Origin: Phascolarctos cinereus
Taxonomy: Eukaryota > Chordata > Mammalia > Diprotodontia > Phascolarctidae
Direction: 5' to 3'
NCBI RefSeq assembly: GCF_002099425.1
Contig: NW_018344068.1
Location: 4,698,001-4,762,000 of the forward strand
DNA length: 64,000 bases
The notes under the pieces: generated by a model
The model's database searches: none
What the model was told of the DNA's origin: nothing
The model's input: the letters and a program-made list of their open reading frames with translations, nothing else
Shown: positions 53,391 through 63,889 of the stretch, piece after piece
How the letters are laid out: each line of letters begins with the position of its first letter
Numbering within the stretch: the first letter of the stretch is position 1
Position numbers and translations under genes: made by a program

Positions 53391-53730
53391 TTGGAGGGAA
53401 AAATCTGTTGAAAGCTACTGATGTTAAATCGAGAATTTTAAGCTTTAGCTCTATGTGTTTGTAGCCTTGCCTGTGTCCTGATGGCAAGAAACAATCCCAT
53501 CCCACAGCTAGTAGGCTCTGTGTTGGTGATGAGAAGGAAAGGGGAACTTGTGCCCAAATTGACTGAAAACAGCCAATTAGCATAGAAAGGAAAGATTTGC
53601 ATGTGTGGGTGATGGGTGAACAGGGAGAGAAGGAATGGTATTCAGAAGGTTTTATTTGAAACATTCTTATATACTTTATATACAAACACAATCTTATGCT
53701 GGATGGTGGTCCTATATCTATAAGGTGCCA
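53391..53730. other. unassigned DNA
   Basis: A 103-codon minus frame (53691-53380) has no recognisable motif. No repeat seen. Confidence 0.35.
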
Positions 53731-53734
53731 TCAG

Positions 53735-53945
53735 TATAATTTTAGTATACTCAAAATGAATGGGCCATACTAATACACTGTTGGTTGAACTGTGACTTGG
53801 GCCAACCGCATTGGAAAGCATTTGAAATTATGCTATGGAAGTGATCGCAATGTCCATATTGTTTGACCCAGAGATACCACAGGTAGGCATATATGACAAG
53901 CAGGTCAAAGAAGGGCTCTGTAGATATCAGAACATTCAGTTGGAA
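53735..53945 (+). mobile_element. L1 fragment (ORF2 C-terminal part)
   Basis: 'ctaatacactgttggttgaa', 'atgctatggaagtgatcgca' and 'tgacccagagataccacagg'. Both ends are lost. Confidence 0.75.
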
Positions 53946-53949
53946 ACTT

Positions 53950-54790
53950 CAACATAACATGTTGATTCTCCCTCAAACACTTTAACCACTTAGCTCCTCA
54001 ACCTATTCACTTTCCATAGCCTACTCCTCCACCCTACCTTAGCCACACACAAAGATAGCCATACCCATGATCTTACCATTACCCACAAATGTACCACCTA
54101 TCTATTTAATAAGTTTGAAATCCCTTGTCCAACCCTAATCTATTAGCTTTTCATCTTTCCCTCTTCCATGTCTTACCAAAACTGACTCTTTATCTACATC
54201 ATGACCTTCAATCCCTTTACCCCTCAGTTTTCTCCCAGTCCATCTCTCTGACACAGGGCACTCTCTCCTCTTTTCCCCATCTGGCCTCTTTAGTGAACCA
54301 ATTCAATCCTACACTATCCTCCTTTCTTATCTTTGCATTGATTGTGCCCCACCAAGCCTCAGCTTTAGATCATTTCCACAATTCACCACCTTTGCTTCTA
54401 CATAGATATTTTCAATCAACTATTTTTAATGGAGTTCACTATGAATTTATGTTATATAACTTCAGTTGGGCCCTCACAGCGACTAGGCAATCCTCCTATA
54501 GCTTCCTTATCAATTCACTATTCTACTCTCTATAGGAACTTGTTCAAACCTTTTCATTCCCCCCTCAAATCTCCCTTGGCTCCCTCCACCCTCTCAACTG
54601 AGAACCTTGACTCATATTTTATATAAAAATTTAAGTTCATTCACCCTGAGATCCTTCTTCCTTCTTTCTCATCTCATATCACTCACATGCCTTCTGCCAC
54701 CATTTCCTCTTTCACCCCCATCTCACATGATGAAGTGGCTGAACTTTCCTCCTTACCAAGGCTAACTTGTCTATGCGTTCAGCCTTTCTC
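53950..54790 (+). mobile_element. L2 LINE, upstream ORF2 part
   Basis: C/T-rich sense strand typical of L2 between endonuclease and RT: 'cttagctcctcaacctattc', 'tttcatctttccctcttcca' and 'cacatgatgaagtggctgaa'. The 136-codon frame at 54125-54535 is part of it and is not a host gene. The RT and 3' end are absent here. Confidence 0.65.
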
Positions 54791-54809
54791 TTCCAACAGA
54801 TTGTCCTCT

Positions 54810-55440
54810 CTGAACTAGGACAATATATATAGTACTTATAATGGAAATAGAAAGAACAAACAAAAGATATAAAACTGAATGATATATAAATTATAAGGAC
54901 TGAACTTTGCCCTGAAAAAGATACTGAAAAAATATACATCCTTCTCTTTTCAAAAGTAGGGGACAGTTGCTTGACCCAAAAGATATGAGAAAATAATTCC
55001 ACCCCTCCCCTTACCCTATGAAAAGATATAGAGTCCTTGGGTATGGAACATTGCACACTATGTCATCTTTTTGGATGTATTGATCAGTTTTGCTGAATAT
55101 TTTCTTTTTCCTCTTTCTTTTCTTTAAAAAAAAATCCTTTGTTAGAACAGATGGCTCTCAGGGAGGATGACAGATACAGGAATGGGGGCAGGGGAAGGGG
55201 AATTGAGGTGATATAGAAATAAAATCAATTTAAAAAGGAATTGAGGACAATGTGTATGGAACAATGTATATACTGTCAAATTCAACTGATGTGTAGGTTA
55301 GTTTTGCTGAATGGTTTTTCCCTCTCTACCTTTTTATTCTTTGTTACAAAGGATGATTATATGCATAGGGGAGTAGAACAGACACATTCAGAAATGAAAG
55401 TGAGGTAAAAGCAAAATATACCAATAATTTTTTTTTTAAA
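54810..55440 (+). mobile_element. two head-to-tail copies of an unidentified repeat tail
   Basis: Copy 1 (54810-55238) and copy 2 (55239-55440) share 'gtatggaaca', a 'cagttttgctgaat' / 'tagttttgctgaat' block, a T-rich stretch, 'ctttgtta', then purine-rich sequence and an AATAAAA- or A-rich end. This looks like the 3' end of an L1/HAL1-type or other non-LTR element. I cannot name the family. Confidence 0.55.
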
Positions 55441-55454
55441 AAAGAACACAGCGA

Positions 55455-55725
55455 ATGGTGAGATGAACACTGAACTGGTAAGCAGATGACATGGTTTTAA
55501 GTTCCTACCCCTACCAGTTACTAGCTCTGTGACCTTATGCAAGTCCCTTTCCTTGTCTGAGTTTATTTCTTCAGCTCTAAAATGAAGATAATAATCCTTG
55601 TCTTGCTAATAATAATAATAATAATAATAATAATTCCTTGAGCTGTGCTAAAGATCAAATGAAATGTTTACAAAATGCTTTACAATCTATTATCAAGTAT
55701 TAAACGAAATCAGATGTTATTAAGT
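55455..55725 (+). mobile_element. CORE-SINE with internal (AAT)n
   Basis: 'gttactagctctgtgacctt', 'ttcttcagctctaaaatgaa', an (AAT)9 expansion at 55606-55633, then 'aagatcaaatgaaatgttta' and 'aatgctttacaatctattat'. L2/MIR-type tail. Confidence 0.85.
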
Positions 55726-55729
55726 AGTT

Positions 55730-57250
55730 GTTGAGGGAAGTGTAACAACTCCTGATTTGATACAGATGGGAAAAATAAGTGATGGTAATGGCCTACTGTG
55801 GGCTCTCATTATATTAATGACTATGATGACAAGAACATATAAGCATTGTTTTTGAAAGGGAAAGCTTTGAAAGTGAAAAACAAGGGCTGGGAGACACAGT
55901 GGCAGCTGGATCTACCTATCCACCTTTTGCTGTTGGCCTTTGGGCACTTGAGTATCCCCTGATTCAGTGCTCGGATTGTAGGAATAGACAGGAGCACAAG
56001 CAGACTATAGAGAAGAATTCTGGGAACACAGAGTAAAGTGTGTAGACCTCTAAAGGAGTGAGACAAAGGTCAATGGCCTTTGCTGTTTGCATGGAACAGA
56101 GCATGAGCAAGGTAAATTTAAAACAATATTCTCACCACAGTGTCATTTAGCACCTTTTACACTTGAGAAAATAGAGCCCTGGGGATATTCACTTCAGTCA
56201 AGGGATATAAAAGACCTGAAGATCTGAAGAGAGCTGAAATAGGTTTCTTACCATAAATGAGATGACAGTTGGGTTGAGAGACTCAGAAAAAAAATAGAGG
56301 ACATGACAGTTAATAGATAAGTTCAGGAAAGAGTCCAGAAAACAAACAAAAAATAATTCAGAGAAGATTTCAAAGAATAGATGTGATCACAGCCTAGATC
56401 TCCATTATCTTCTATTACCACTAACTGAAGGACATTGTCTAAGAGGGCTGATTTAGAAATCTAAAGGAATCTTCATACACATTGACCAAGGCTACCAAGA
56501 AGAGCTGAAGAAAACTTCATAAATATTAAATGCTGGCTGAGGAAGGTTGCAGCTTCCCTTGCAGGAGAAAGCCTTATTAACCACAGCACCTGCCATGTGG
56601 GGGCTGAGTTGCAGGTGGCTCAGAAGATAGCATTTCACCTGAAGAATATAAAGGAAGCATCGTAGAAAGCTGAAAAAGCATACTGAATGAGTAGCTGATA
56701 GATGAAGATAAGAAACACTATAAGCCTTCTTTCCACATGTTCAAAGTTATGTAGATCTTCTTTTAGCAGACTGAAAGAACTGTAGCCTTCCCTCCAGGGG
56801 AGAGGCTTATTAGCTATAGAATTTTCCAGTGGGTGATACAGGTAGCCAAAAGCCCAGCTGCCCTACTGTCTTTTTTCACAGTGACACTACCAGTGATTTT
56901 TAAAATCATTTATTATAATTGCTAATTTTAGGCATTTTGAGACTCAGTCCTTTATTGCCCTCAAAATAGTGTTATCTTAACTATGAACCACCTCTATGTA
57001 AATTTTGCCTAGCGTACCTACTTTTCCTGTCTTTGTTTTCTGTAACATTTTTCACTTCATCATGTGACTCATTGAGGATAATGATTTCAGAATCCAAATG
57101 TGGTAGCTCCCCTGGCATTGATGAAGAAACTAGTTATGAAAATTTAATAGTTATAAAAATCTTGAAACTATTTATTACATTTTATAATTTTTGAGGTGTT
57201 GGGTCTTCATCCAAATTCATTTTCAAGTGCCCTTGGGCATAAATGTAAGC
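55730..57250. other. 1.5 kb without recognised repeats
   Basis: The longest unassigned block of the window. No frame above 81 codons, no domain, no splice-bounded exon. It includes a degenerate two-copy tandem unit of about 233 bp (56551-56579 matched by 56785-56813). It may be single-copy intergenic DNA or an uncatalogued old repeat. Confidence 0.4.
56530..56835 (+). repeat. degenerate tandem pair, period about 233 bp
   Basis: 'gcttcccttgcaggagaaag' (56551) and 'ccttccctccaggggagagg' (56785) head similar blocks that both continue with 'cttatta'. The rest of the units matches only loosely. Confidence 0.45.
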
Positions 57251-57254
57251 AGGG

Positions 57255-57970
57255 TTGTAGCAGATGAAAGATGAAATGACTGAAAAACAAAAGTCTAAAT
57301 TTCTGAGCACTTTGATTTATTAAGCGACGCATGCCAATTACCTAACAAATAGGGACCAGTAGCCTCCCTCAGCTTAGGGCAGGACCCCAAATATGGGGAA
57401 GATAGACTCTTATGCATCAAAAACAATTAAATAAGACCGATTAATTAAAAGTAAACAATACGACATTAGGCTATCTGATTTCAATTGGAGGAAAGATTAG
57501 AGACTTTCCAAGTTGGGAGAGGGAGAGTGAAGAGAGGCAATTCCTTCATTTCAGAAAAAGAGGTTTTCCACTCCCTTCAAACGTCTGTGAGCAATCAAAT
57601 GGACATGAAAACTAGCTTATTGATTAGTATGGAGCCAGTTTTCAAATAAGATACGTGGGTTGAGATGTGCAATTGTGGGGGAAAAATTTCCTTGCATCAA
57701 TCTTTGGATCTGACTGAGTTTCTGGTCAGCATAACCTGGGTCCTTTGGTTAAGGGGCTCCAAGCAGCAGGTATAGGTGGTCCAGTTTCCTGGCCACCAAG
57801 GGCTAGGGTCAAATAATGCAACAAGGTTTTTTCCCCAGTCCTCACAATTTTCCCACAAGACAGAAATTGTACTAGACCCATAATTGAATAGAAAGGCAAC
57901 TGAGATAGCTCCTGAATTGTCACAAGATAGGCACAGTTTGGTTCACTCAATTCCCAATTAACCACTTACT
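57255..57970 (-). mobile_element. LTR-like fossil, solo, uncertain
   Basis: About 700 bp unlike any LINE or SINE. On the minus strand a polyadenylation signal 'cgcttaataaatcaaagtgc' lies about 70 bp before the end, the arrangement of an LTR with a short R-U5. No internal viral region, primer site or clear target duplication was found, so it would be a solo copy. Other repeat types remain possible. Confidence 0.35.
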
Positions 57971-58054
57971 GTCCTAATCCTTTCAATTCCCTCAATTACT
58001 CCAGGGTAGACAATAGGGCCTTCATCTCAGAGCTTTAAATTCACAAAGCCAAAT

Positions 58055-59530
58055 CCAAAATCTCAATCCTCACTTTTGACTTCTCTGCAGCCTTTGACAA
58101 TGATGATCACTCACTCCTCCTTGACATATTCTTCTCTCTGGGTTTTCAAGGCATCATTCTCTACTGCTTCTTGTTCCTTCTACTTATCATTTTTTTTCTG
58201 TCTTCTTTGCTGGATTCTCCTCCAGATCATACTCTCTAATCATAGATGCCCCTCAGGCTTCTGTCTTGGGCCCCCTTCTCTTCTCTTTTTTAATTTTTAT
58301 TTATTTATTTTTTATTTTTAGGCAATTGGGGTTAAGTGACTTGACAAGGGTCACACATCAAGTGTTTGGTCTGAGGCTGGATTTGAACTCAGGTCCTCCT
58401 GACTTCAGGGCTGATGCTCTATCTACCCCTTTCTCTTCTCTCTCTGTACTATTTCACTTGGTGATTACATCAACTCTCATGGATTTAATCTCTATCTCTA
58501 TGCTAATGATTTTAAAATCTACCTTTCCTGCCCCAAGCTCTCTGCTGATCTCCCATCTCCAACTGCCTTTCAGACATCTTGAACTGAATGTCCAGTAGAC
58601 GTCTTAAACTCAATATGTCCAAAACAGAATTCATTAAACCTTCCCCTGACCCTACCTTCCCTGTTACTGTAAAGGGCAACATCATCTTCCCAAATCCTCA
58701 GGCTCACAATGTAGGAGTCATGCAGGATTTCTTACTATTTTTGACACCTCCTCCCCCACATTCAAGCTGTTTCCAAGGCCTATCGGTTTAACCTTTGCAG
58801 TATCTTTTCAATATGCCCCCTTGTCTCCTCTGACACTGCCATCACCCTAGTTCAGGGCTGCATCACTATGTTTCAAGATTACTGCAATAGCCTGTTAGTG
58901 GGTCTGCCTGTTTCAAGTTTCTCCTCACTCTAATCCATTCATCATTCATCCAGTAAAGTGATTTTCCCAAAATGCAAGTCTCATCATGTCACCTCCTTCC
59001 CTATTTAATAAACTCTGGGGCTTCCTACTGCCTCCAGGTGCAAATACAAAATGCTCTATTTGGCCTTCATAACCTAGCCTGCTCCTGCTTCTTACACTTT
59101 ACTCTCCAGCATATACTCTTTGATCTACTGACAGTGGCCTCCCAAGCATTCCATAAACGAGATAGTCTATCTCTTAGCTCCAGGAATTTTCTCTGGCTGC
59201 CCCCCATGTGTGTAATACTCTCTCATCTCTGCTCCAACTACTGACCTCTCCTCTTTCCTTTAAGTTCCAGCTGAAATCCTACTTTCTATAGGAAGCCTTC
59301 CTTAACCTCTCTTAATTCCAGTGCTTTCCCTCTTTTATTTCTTATTTATTCTGTATATAGCTTCTTTGCATATATTTGCATATTGTCTCCTCCCTTCCCT
59401 CCCCATTAGATTTTAAGCTCCTTGAGGGAAGGAATACTCTTTTGTCTCTTTTTTGTATTTCTAGTGCTTAGCACAGTATCTGCCTCACAGTATGAGCATA
59501 ATTAATGTTTATTAAGTTGAATTGAACTGC
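58055..59530 (+). mobile_element. L2 LINE, RT domain to 3' end
   Basis: The longest L2 here. 'cttctctgcagcctttgaca' encodes the FSAAFD block of the L2 RT, and 'cccctcaggcttctgtcttg' the (V)PQGSVLG block, just before a SINE. After it come 'atctctatctctatgctaat' (YADD region, decayed), 'agattactgcaatagcctgt', 'tggcttcctactgcctccag'-like sequence, and the terminus 'gtgcttagcacagtatctgc' plus 'ttattaagttgaattgaac'. Many small indels; inactive. Confidence 0.9.
58287..58425 (-). mobile_element. WSINE-type SINE inside L2
   Basis: T-rich tail, 'ggcaattggggttaagtgac' and 'gatttgaactcaggtcctcc'. The head is truncated at 'tgctctatcta'. Flanks cccttctcttctct (58273-58286) and ccctttctcttctct (58427-58441) are its target duplication. 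Confidence 0.9.
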
Positions 59531-59705
59531 AGGCCCTGGATGCTCTTGCTATCTTTGGATGAGCTATAATGACTTTGTGCCATGGCAGCTTCCTCAGCAG
59601 CAATCTCATGAGGGTGCCCTGGGACATCTGCGTCCCTATCATGGCACTGCGTCCTGGATAGTAGTACTATTAACTGAGGGCAATTTTCACGTTGTTTGCA
59701 TTAGG
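59531..59705. other. unassigned DNA
   Basis: GC-richer ('gccctgggacatctgcgtcc'). No repeat or exon recognised. Confidence 0.35.
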
Positions 59706-59707
59706 CA

Positions 59708-59708
59708 A

Positions 59709-59782
<74 letters not shown>

Positions 59783-59818
59783 ATAGTAGTAGTAGTAGTA
59801 GTAATAGTAATAGTTATG
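59708..59818 (+). repeat. (GTA)n trinucleotide tract
   Basis: About 36 units, nearly pure in the first 70 bp, with AAT interruptions at the end. Not transcribed or coding as far as can be seen. Confidence 0.95.
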
Positions 59819-59859
59819 GCTTTTCTCTTGGGATAGGCTAGCTTAATAGAGAGTAATGA

Positions 59860-60790
59860 TACATTTTCTGAAAAAAAAATCTTTTCCTATTTATCACCTC
59901 TCACTATTTTGAAGAAACATTGCTCACAATCTTTTATCTTTTTCCTCTATAAAATTGCACAAATGATTTTTATGCTTGAAATGACTATGGCTGTTATATT
60001 TTTTAGCTTGGCAAAGTAATTAAGTGTTTGACTAGGTGAGGTGGTTTTTAAGCTTCTGATCTTCTCATTATGACAACTGCTTTGTGTCAATTAAACTAAC
60101 ATAGGAAATAATGACAATACTTGTGGATATCTGTTCCTTTATCCATTTCCCATTTTTTACATCAATAGCTTATCTAAAGAGGTGATAGTGTAACTGTTTT
60201 AATTGAATACTATATCTTCTTCTAGTTCTTATCTATCTTTTTTTTATTTTTGCTCACTTTGATCTTTGTTCTAACAAGTGAATTATATGCAGCTGATATG
60301 GAAATGATTCTCTAGTTAGTAGTGAGTCATTTCCTCTCTATTAAGATGCAATCAATTTCATTTAAAAGTAGTATTTGGCACTTGCTATGTCCTATATCTT
60401 CCAACATTGTTCCTGAAGTAAATATCCATGTTGTATAGACATGGGACTTCTGTGTATTTTAACTTCTTACTTTCTTGATAAACCAGCAATACTTTGTAAC
60501 TTACTTTTGCTGTCCATCTCCCTGCCTTCTTTTGTGTTGAATTCATTAGGTATTAAAATATATTTTAATTTAATTTAGAAGGTCTTATCAAGTTCTCTGT
60601 AAAATTTATCTACATCTTTAATCTTTGCAATGGATATTGGCATACATCTGCAAACACAAGTTATGATTATCTTCATGTTGGTCTTTTTGCAAATGTTCAT
60701 CAAAAGTCCTGTAAAACAAGATGACCAATTGTCCCATGAAACCATATTTTTTGTTGCCTTTGGATCTATGAGAAGAACAGCTCCACCAGT
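59860..60790 (-). mobile_element. RTE (BovB-clade) LINE, endonuclease relic
   Basis: The minus strand reads GGAVLLIDPKATKNMVSWDN, the RTE endonuclease 'GVGxxLxPxAxxxxxxW' block, then KIKDVDKFYRELDKT ('FYxxL' helix). Further down a 'DFNAKEGREMDSK'-like segment stands for the catalytic GDFNAKxG motif, and LVRTKIKVSKNKK for the end of the domain. Stops and frameshifts are frequent. The RT and the 3' tail that MAR1 copies are missing. Confidence 0.7.
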
Positions 60791-60807
60791 TCCTTTATTT
60801 TTTCGTG

Positions 60808-61909
60808 ATTTTCTTGCATCATTCTCATTTCTCTTCCCAGTTTTTCCTCTACTTCTCTTAGTTGCTTCTCAAAATCCTTTTTGAGCTCTTCCATGGCCTA
60901 AGTCTGATTCTTATTTTTCTTGGAGGCTTTGGATGTAGGAGCTTTGACTTTGTTGTCTTCTTCTGGTTGTATGTTTTGATCTTCTTTGTCACTAAAGAAA
61001 GATTCTATGGCCTGACTTTTTTTGCACAGTTTGCTCATGATCCCAGCCAATTACTTGAGTTTTAAACTCTTTGTTAAGGTACGGGTCTGTTTCCAGTGTA
61101 GAGAATATACTGTCCCAAGCTTTGGGGGTTTGTGCAGCTGTTTTCAGAGATACTTCTAGGGACCTGCAAATTTTCTGTTCTTCCAAGGTGATACAATCAA
61201 GGGCAAGGTGTTTACTCCTTTCCTGGCCTATGCTTTGGTCTATGAGTGACCCCAAGAACTCTTTTCTGCCTTGGAACTGTGAGGAGGATTCTCTCTTTAC
61301 CACCACTACAAGCTCCAGCATGCCAGCACTCCTCCTTGCCTCAGGACAGTCACCCAGAACTGTGCCTCAGATCCAAGCACAGGCTAAGTAAGAGAATCCT
61401 GCCTCAGCACCAGCAAAGAGATCCCTGCAATCCCCCTCTGATCAGGCACTGAATTCTCCCTCAGTCTGTGGGCTGAAAGCTCCAGAAGAAGCTGCTGCCC
61501 CAAGGCTGTGCCCAAACTGGGGCTGGGACCTAGCTTCTCTCTCATCGTGGTCACAGACTTTTCCTACTGACCTTCTAAGTTATCTTTGGTGTTTGTGGGT
61601 TGAGAAGTCTGAAAACCACCACAGCTCTCCTTGATTCAGTCCTCTGAGGCCTGCTACAGGTTAGCTGAGGCCTGTTTCACCTGCGCACTCGTGCTGAACC
61701 GCATTTCTTTCCTAGCCCAGTGCAATAGACCTTTCTAATCAACTATCCAAGTTGTCTTGGGCTGGAAATTTGGTTCAGTCTGTCTTTTTGTGGGTTCTGG
61801 TACTCTAGAATTTGTTTGGAGCCATTTTTTACAGGTATTTGGAGGGGTTTGGGGGAAATCTCAAGCAAGTCACTGCTTTTACTCCACCATCTTGGCTCTG
61901 CCCCCCAAC
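60808..61909 (-). mobile_element. L1 5' UTR and ORF1 start, isolated
   Basis: From the 5' end near 61909 ('ggcagagccaagatggtgga') the 5' UTR runs to about 60960 and the first ORF1 codons to 60808; everything downstream is absent. Flanks 'gttcctttatttttt' (60791-60805) and 'actcctttattttttt' (61910-61925) resemble a target duplication. If so, this is an insertion of a prematurely ended L1 transcript. Confidence 0.8.
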
Positions 61910-61910
61910 T

Positions 61911-63165
61911 CCTTTATTTTTTTAAGTGTTTTATTTTTTAATTAACAGAAATCTATTTTCTCTCTGAGACTTCCCCTGCTTCATTAGGAAAAAAAAATAA
62001 ATTCCTTGTGTCAAATGGTCATAGTCAAGCAAAATAAATTCCACTATTGGCTATGTTCAAAAACATATGCCTCATTCTATACCCTAAATCCATCAACTTC
62101 TCTGTCAGGAGGTGGATAGTATGTTTCATTTTTGGTACTCTGGAATTGTGATAATCATTGCATTGATCATAGCTCCTATAGCTTTCAAAACTCTTTGAAT
62201 TTAGTGTTGTAATTATTGTATCAATCATTATCCTTTTCCTGCTTATTTCATTCTTTATCAATTAGTAAATTATTTATAAATTGTGAATTTTTATACTGTT
62301 GATGTTACAGTATAAATTATTCTCCTAGTGCTCTAAGTTCACTCTGTATAAGTTCATACAAATCTTTTCATGTCACCTTGAAATCATATATTTTCTTATT
62401 TCGTACAACAAAAGAGTATTTTATCACATGCATATACCAGTTTGTTCAGGCATTCCCTAACTGCTGGTGTCACTTTAGCTTTCAGTTTTTTGTCAACACA
62501 AAAGATCTAAATGTTTTTGTACATGTAAGACCTTTTCCTTTTCCTTTAATCTCTTTTGGATAAAGGCCTAGAAGTGGTATAGCTGTATCAAAGGGCAATT
62601 ACTATGTAGATACTTTTTGTGTAGAATTCCAAATTGATTTCCAGAATGGCTGCACACATTCATGGGTCCAGTGACAGTGTATTGATGTGTCTGTTTTCTG
62701 CAACCCCTCCAATATTTGTTGTTTTCCCTTTTTGTCATCTTTGCCAATCTGATGGGTGTGAGGTAGAACCTCAGAATTGCTTTATATGACCTAGACGTAA
62801 AAGTCACATCATAAACTAAACATGGAAAAGATACCTATCAAATTCATAGAAAGAAGAAAAGGTCATGACCAAAAAAGGGATAGAGAGAATCACATGAGAT
62901 AAAATGGATAATTCATATAAAATAAAATTTAAAGTTTTTATACAAGCAATTCCAATAAAGTAAAGATTGAAAGAGAAACAACTAGCTAGGAAAAAATCTT
63001 TGTAGCATATTTGTCTAACAATGGACTCATTTACAAGCTATAGTAGCTGATTCAAATTTATAAATGAGTCATTCCCCAAATGGTAAATGGTCTTAGGATA
63101 TGACTAGGCGATTCTCAAATGAAAAGACCCAGGCTTTCTACAGTCATGAAAAAATGCTGCAAGTC
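61911..63165 (-). mobile_element. L1 3' part with inverted 5' segment (twin priming)
   Basis: 61911-62795 is an antisense L1 end: A-rich tail, 3' UTR, then ORF2 as 'ttgccaatctgatgggtgtg'. 62805-63165 is the next upstream ORF2 stretch but in sense orientation ('cacatgagataaaatggata', 'gagtcattccccaaatggta', 'cagtcatgaaaaaatgctgc'). The two parts are adjacent in a normal L1 with about 40 bp lost at the junction, the signature of twin-primed reverse transcription. The flank 'aagtccttttttt' (63162 onward) resembles the left flank near 60791. Confidence 0.8.
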
Positions 63166-63169
63166 CTTT

Positions 63170-63583
63170 TTTTCCCCCCTCTAAGTACAACACTCTTTAA
63201 ATAAAAGAGCATTTCTTCCCTTTAATTATGTCTTCCTTAAACTTTCTGACTTCATTAATATCAAGCTTGTCACTGTTAATGGGAGTCAGTCTCTCAAATA
63301 GCATGCTTCCTGGAGGAAATTAAAAGTCCATACTTTCTTCATGTGTGTATGTTTGCATGTGTATGTGTGTATGGGAATCTTAAATCTTCCTTCATTTCTT
63401 AAGAGCCTGGGCAGAAAATCAACAATGCCTCAGCCCCCCCTAATTACTGAGTAACCAGACAGTTGTCAGGATTCCATTCAAAACCACAGCCTCAGACATC
63501 AAACTTCTCACCACAAGCATTTCATCCCAAAATAGATCCTCATAAGCCAAGTGCAGCCTCTCTTAATGACTGGAGCTGAGCAA
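63170..63583. other. unassigned DNA
   Basis: Includes a TATG-rich patch at 63340-63375. No repeat or gene recognised. Confidence 0.4.
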
Positions 63584-63584
63584 A

Positions 63585-63740
63585 AGTTGAATGCCCCCCC
63601 TTGGGAGTTAGTGGGCTCTTTTCCCCTGGAAATCTTCAAGCAAAGAATTAATGACCAATTGTTGGAAATGTTTTAAAAGGGGGTTTTGTTTTAGGTACAT
63701 GGGATACTTAATGGTGTCTTTAGGTCTTTTCCATAGTATC
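63585..63740 (+). mobile_element. L3/CR1 3' end
   Basis: 'gagttagtgggctcttttcc', 'cctggaaatcttcaagcaaa' and 'ggtgtctttaggtcttttcc' follow the last part of L3. Confidence 0.7.
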
Positions 63741-63775
63741 TGAGATAGTATGAAATGAGCCACTTAGACGGTAGG

Positions 63776-63776
63776 C

Positions 63777-63825
<49 letters not shown>

Positions 63826-63889
63826 CATACATACATACATACATACATACATACATACATACATACATAGATACATAGATACATAGAGT
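63776..63889 (+). repeat. (GATA)n(CATA)n compound microsatellite
   Basis: About 12 GATA units followed by about 14 CATA units and a few mixed ones. The minus-strand frame over it (YLSIYLSI) is an artefact. Confidence 0.95.

Noticed and set aside
54125-54535. 136-codon plus-strand frame
   Set aside because: It lies within the C/T-rich upstream part of an L2 copy, where stop codons are naturally rare.
57726-57965. 79-codon minus-strand frame in the LTR-like block
   Set aside because: No recognised protein domain; length is within chance and the block is probably non-coding.
63776-63889. Regular array that could be mistaken for a CRISPR or satellite
   Set aside because: Units are 4 bp without spacers; it is a plain compound microsatellite.
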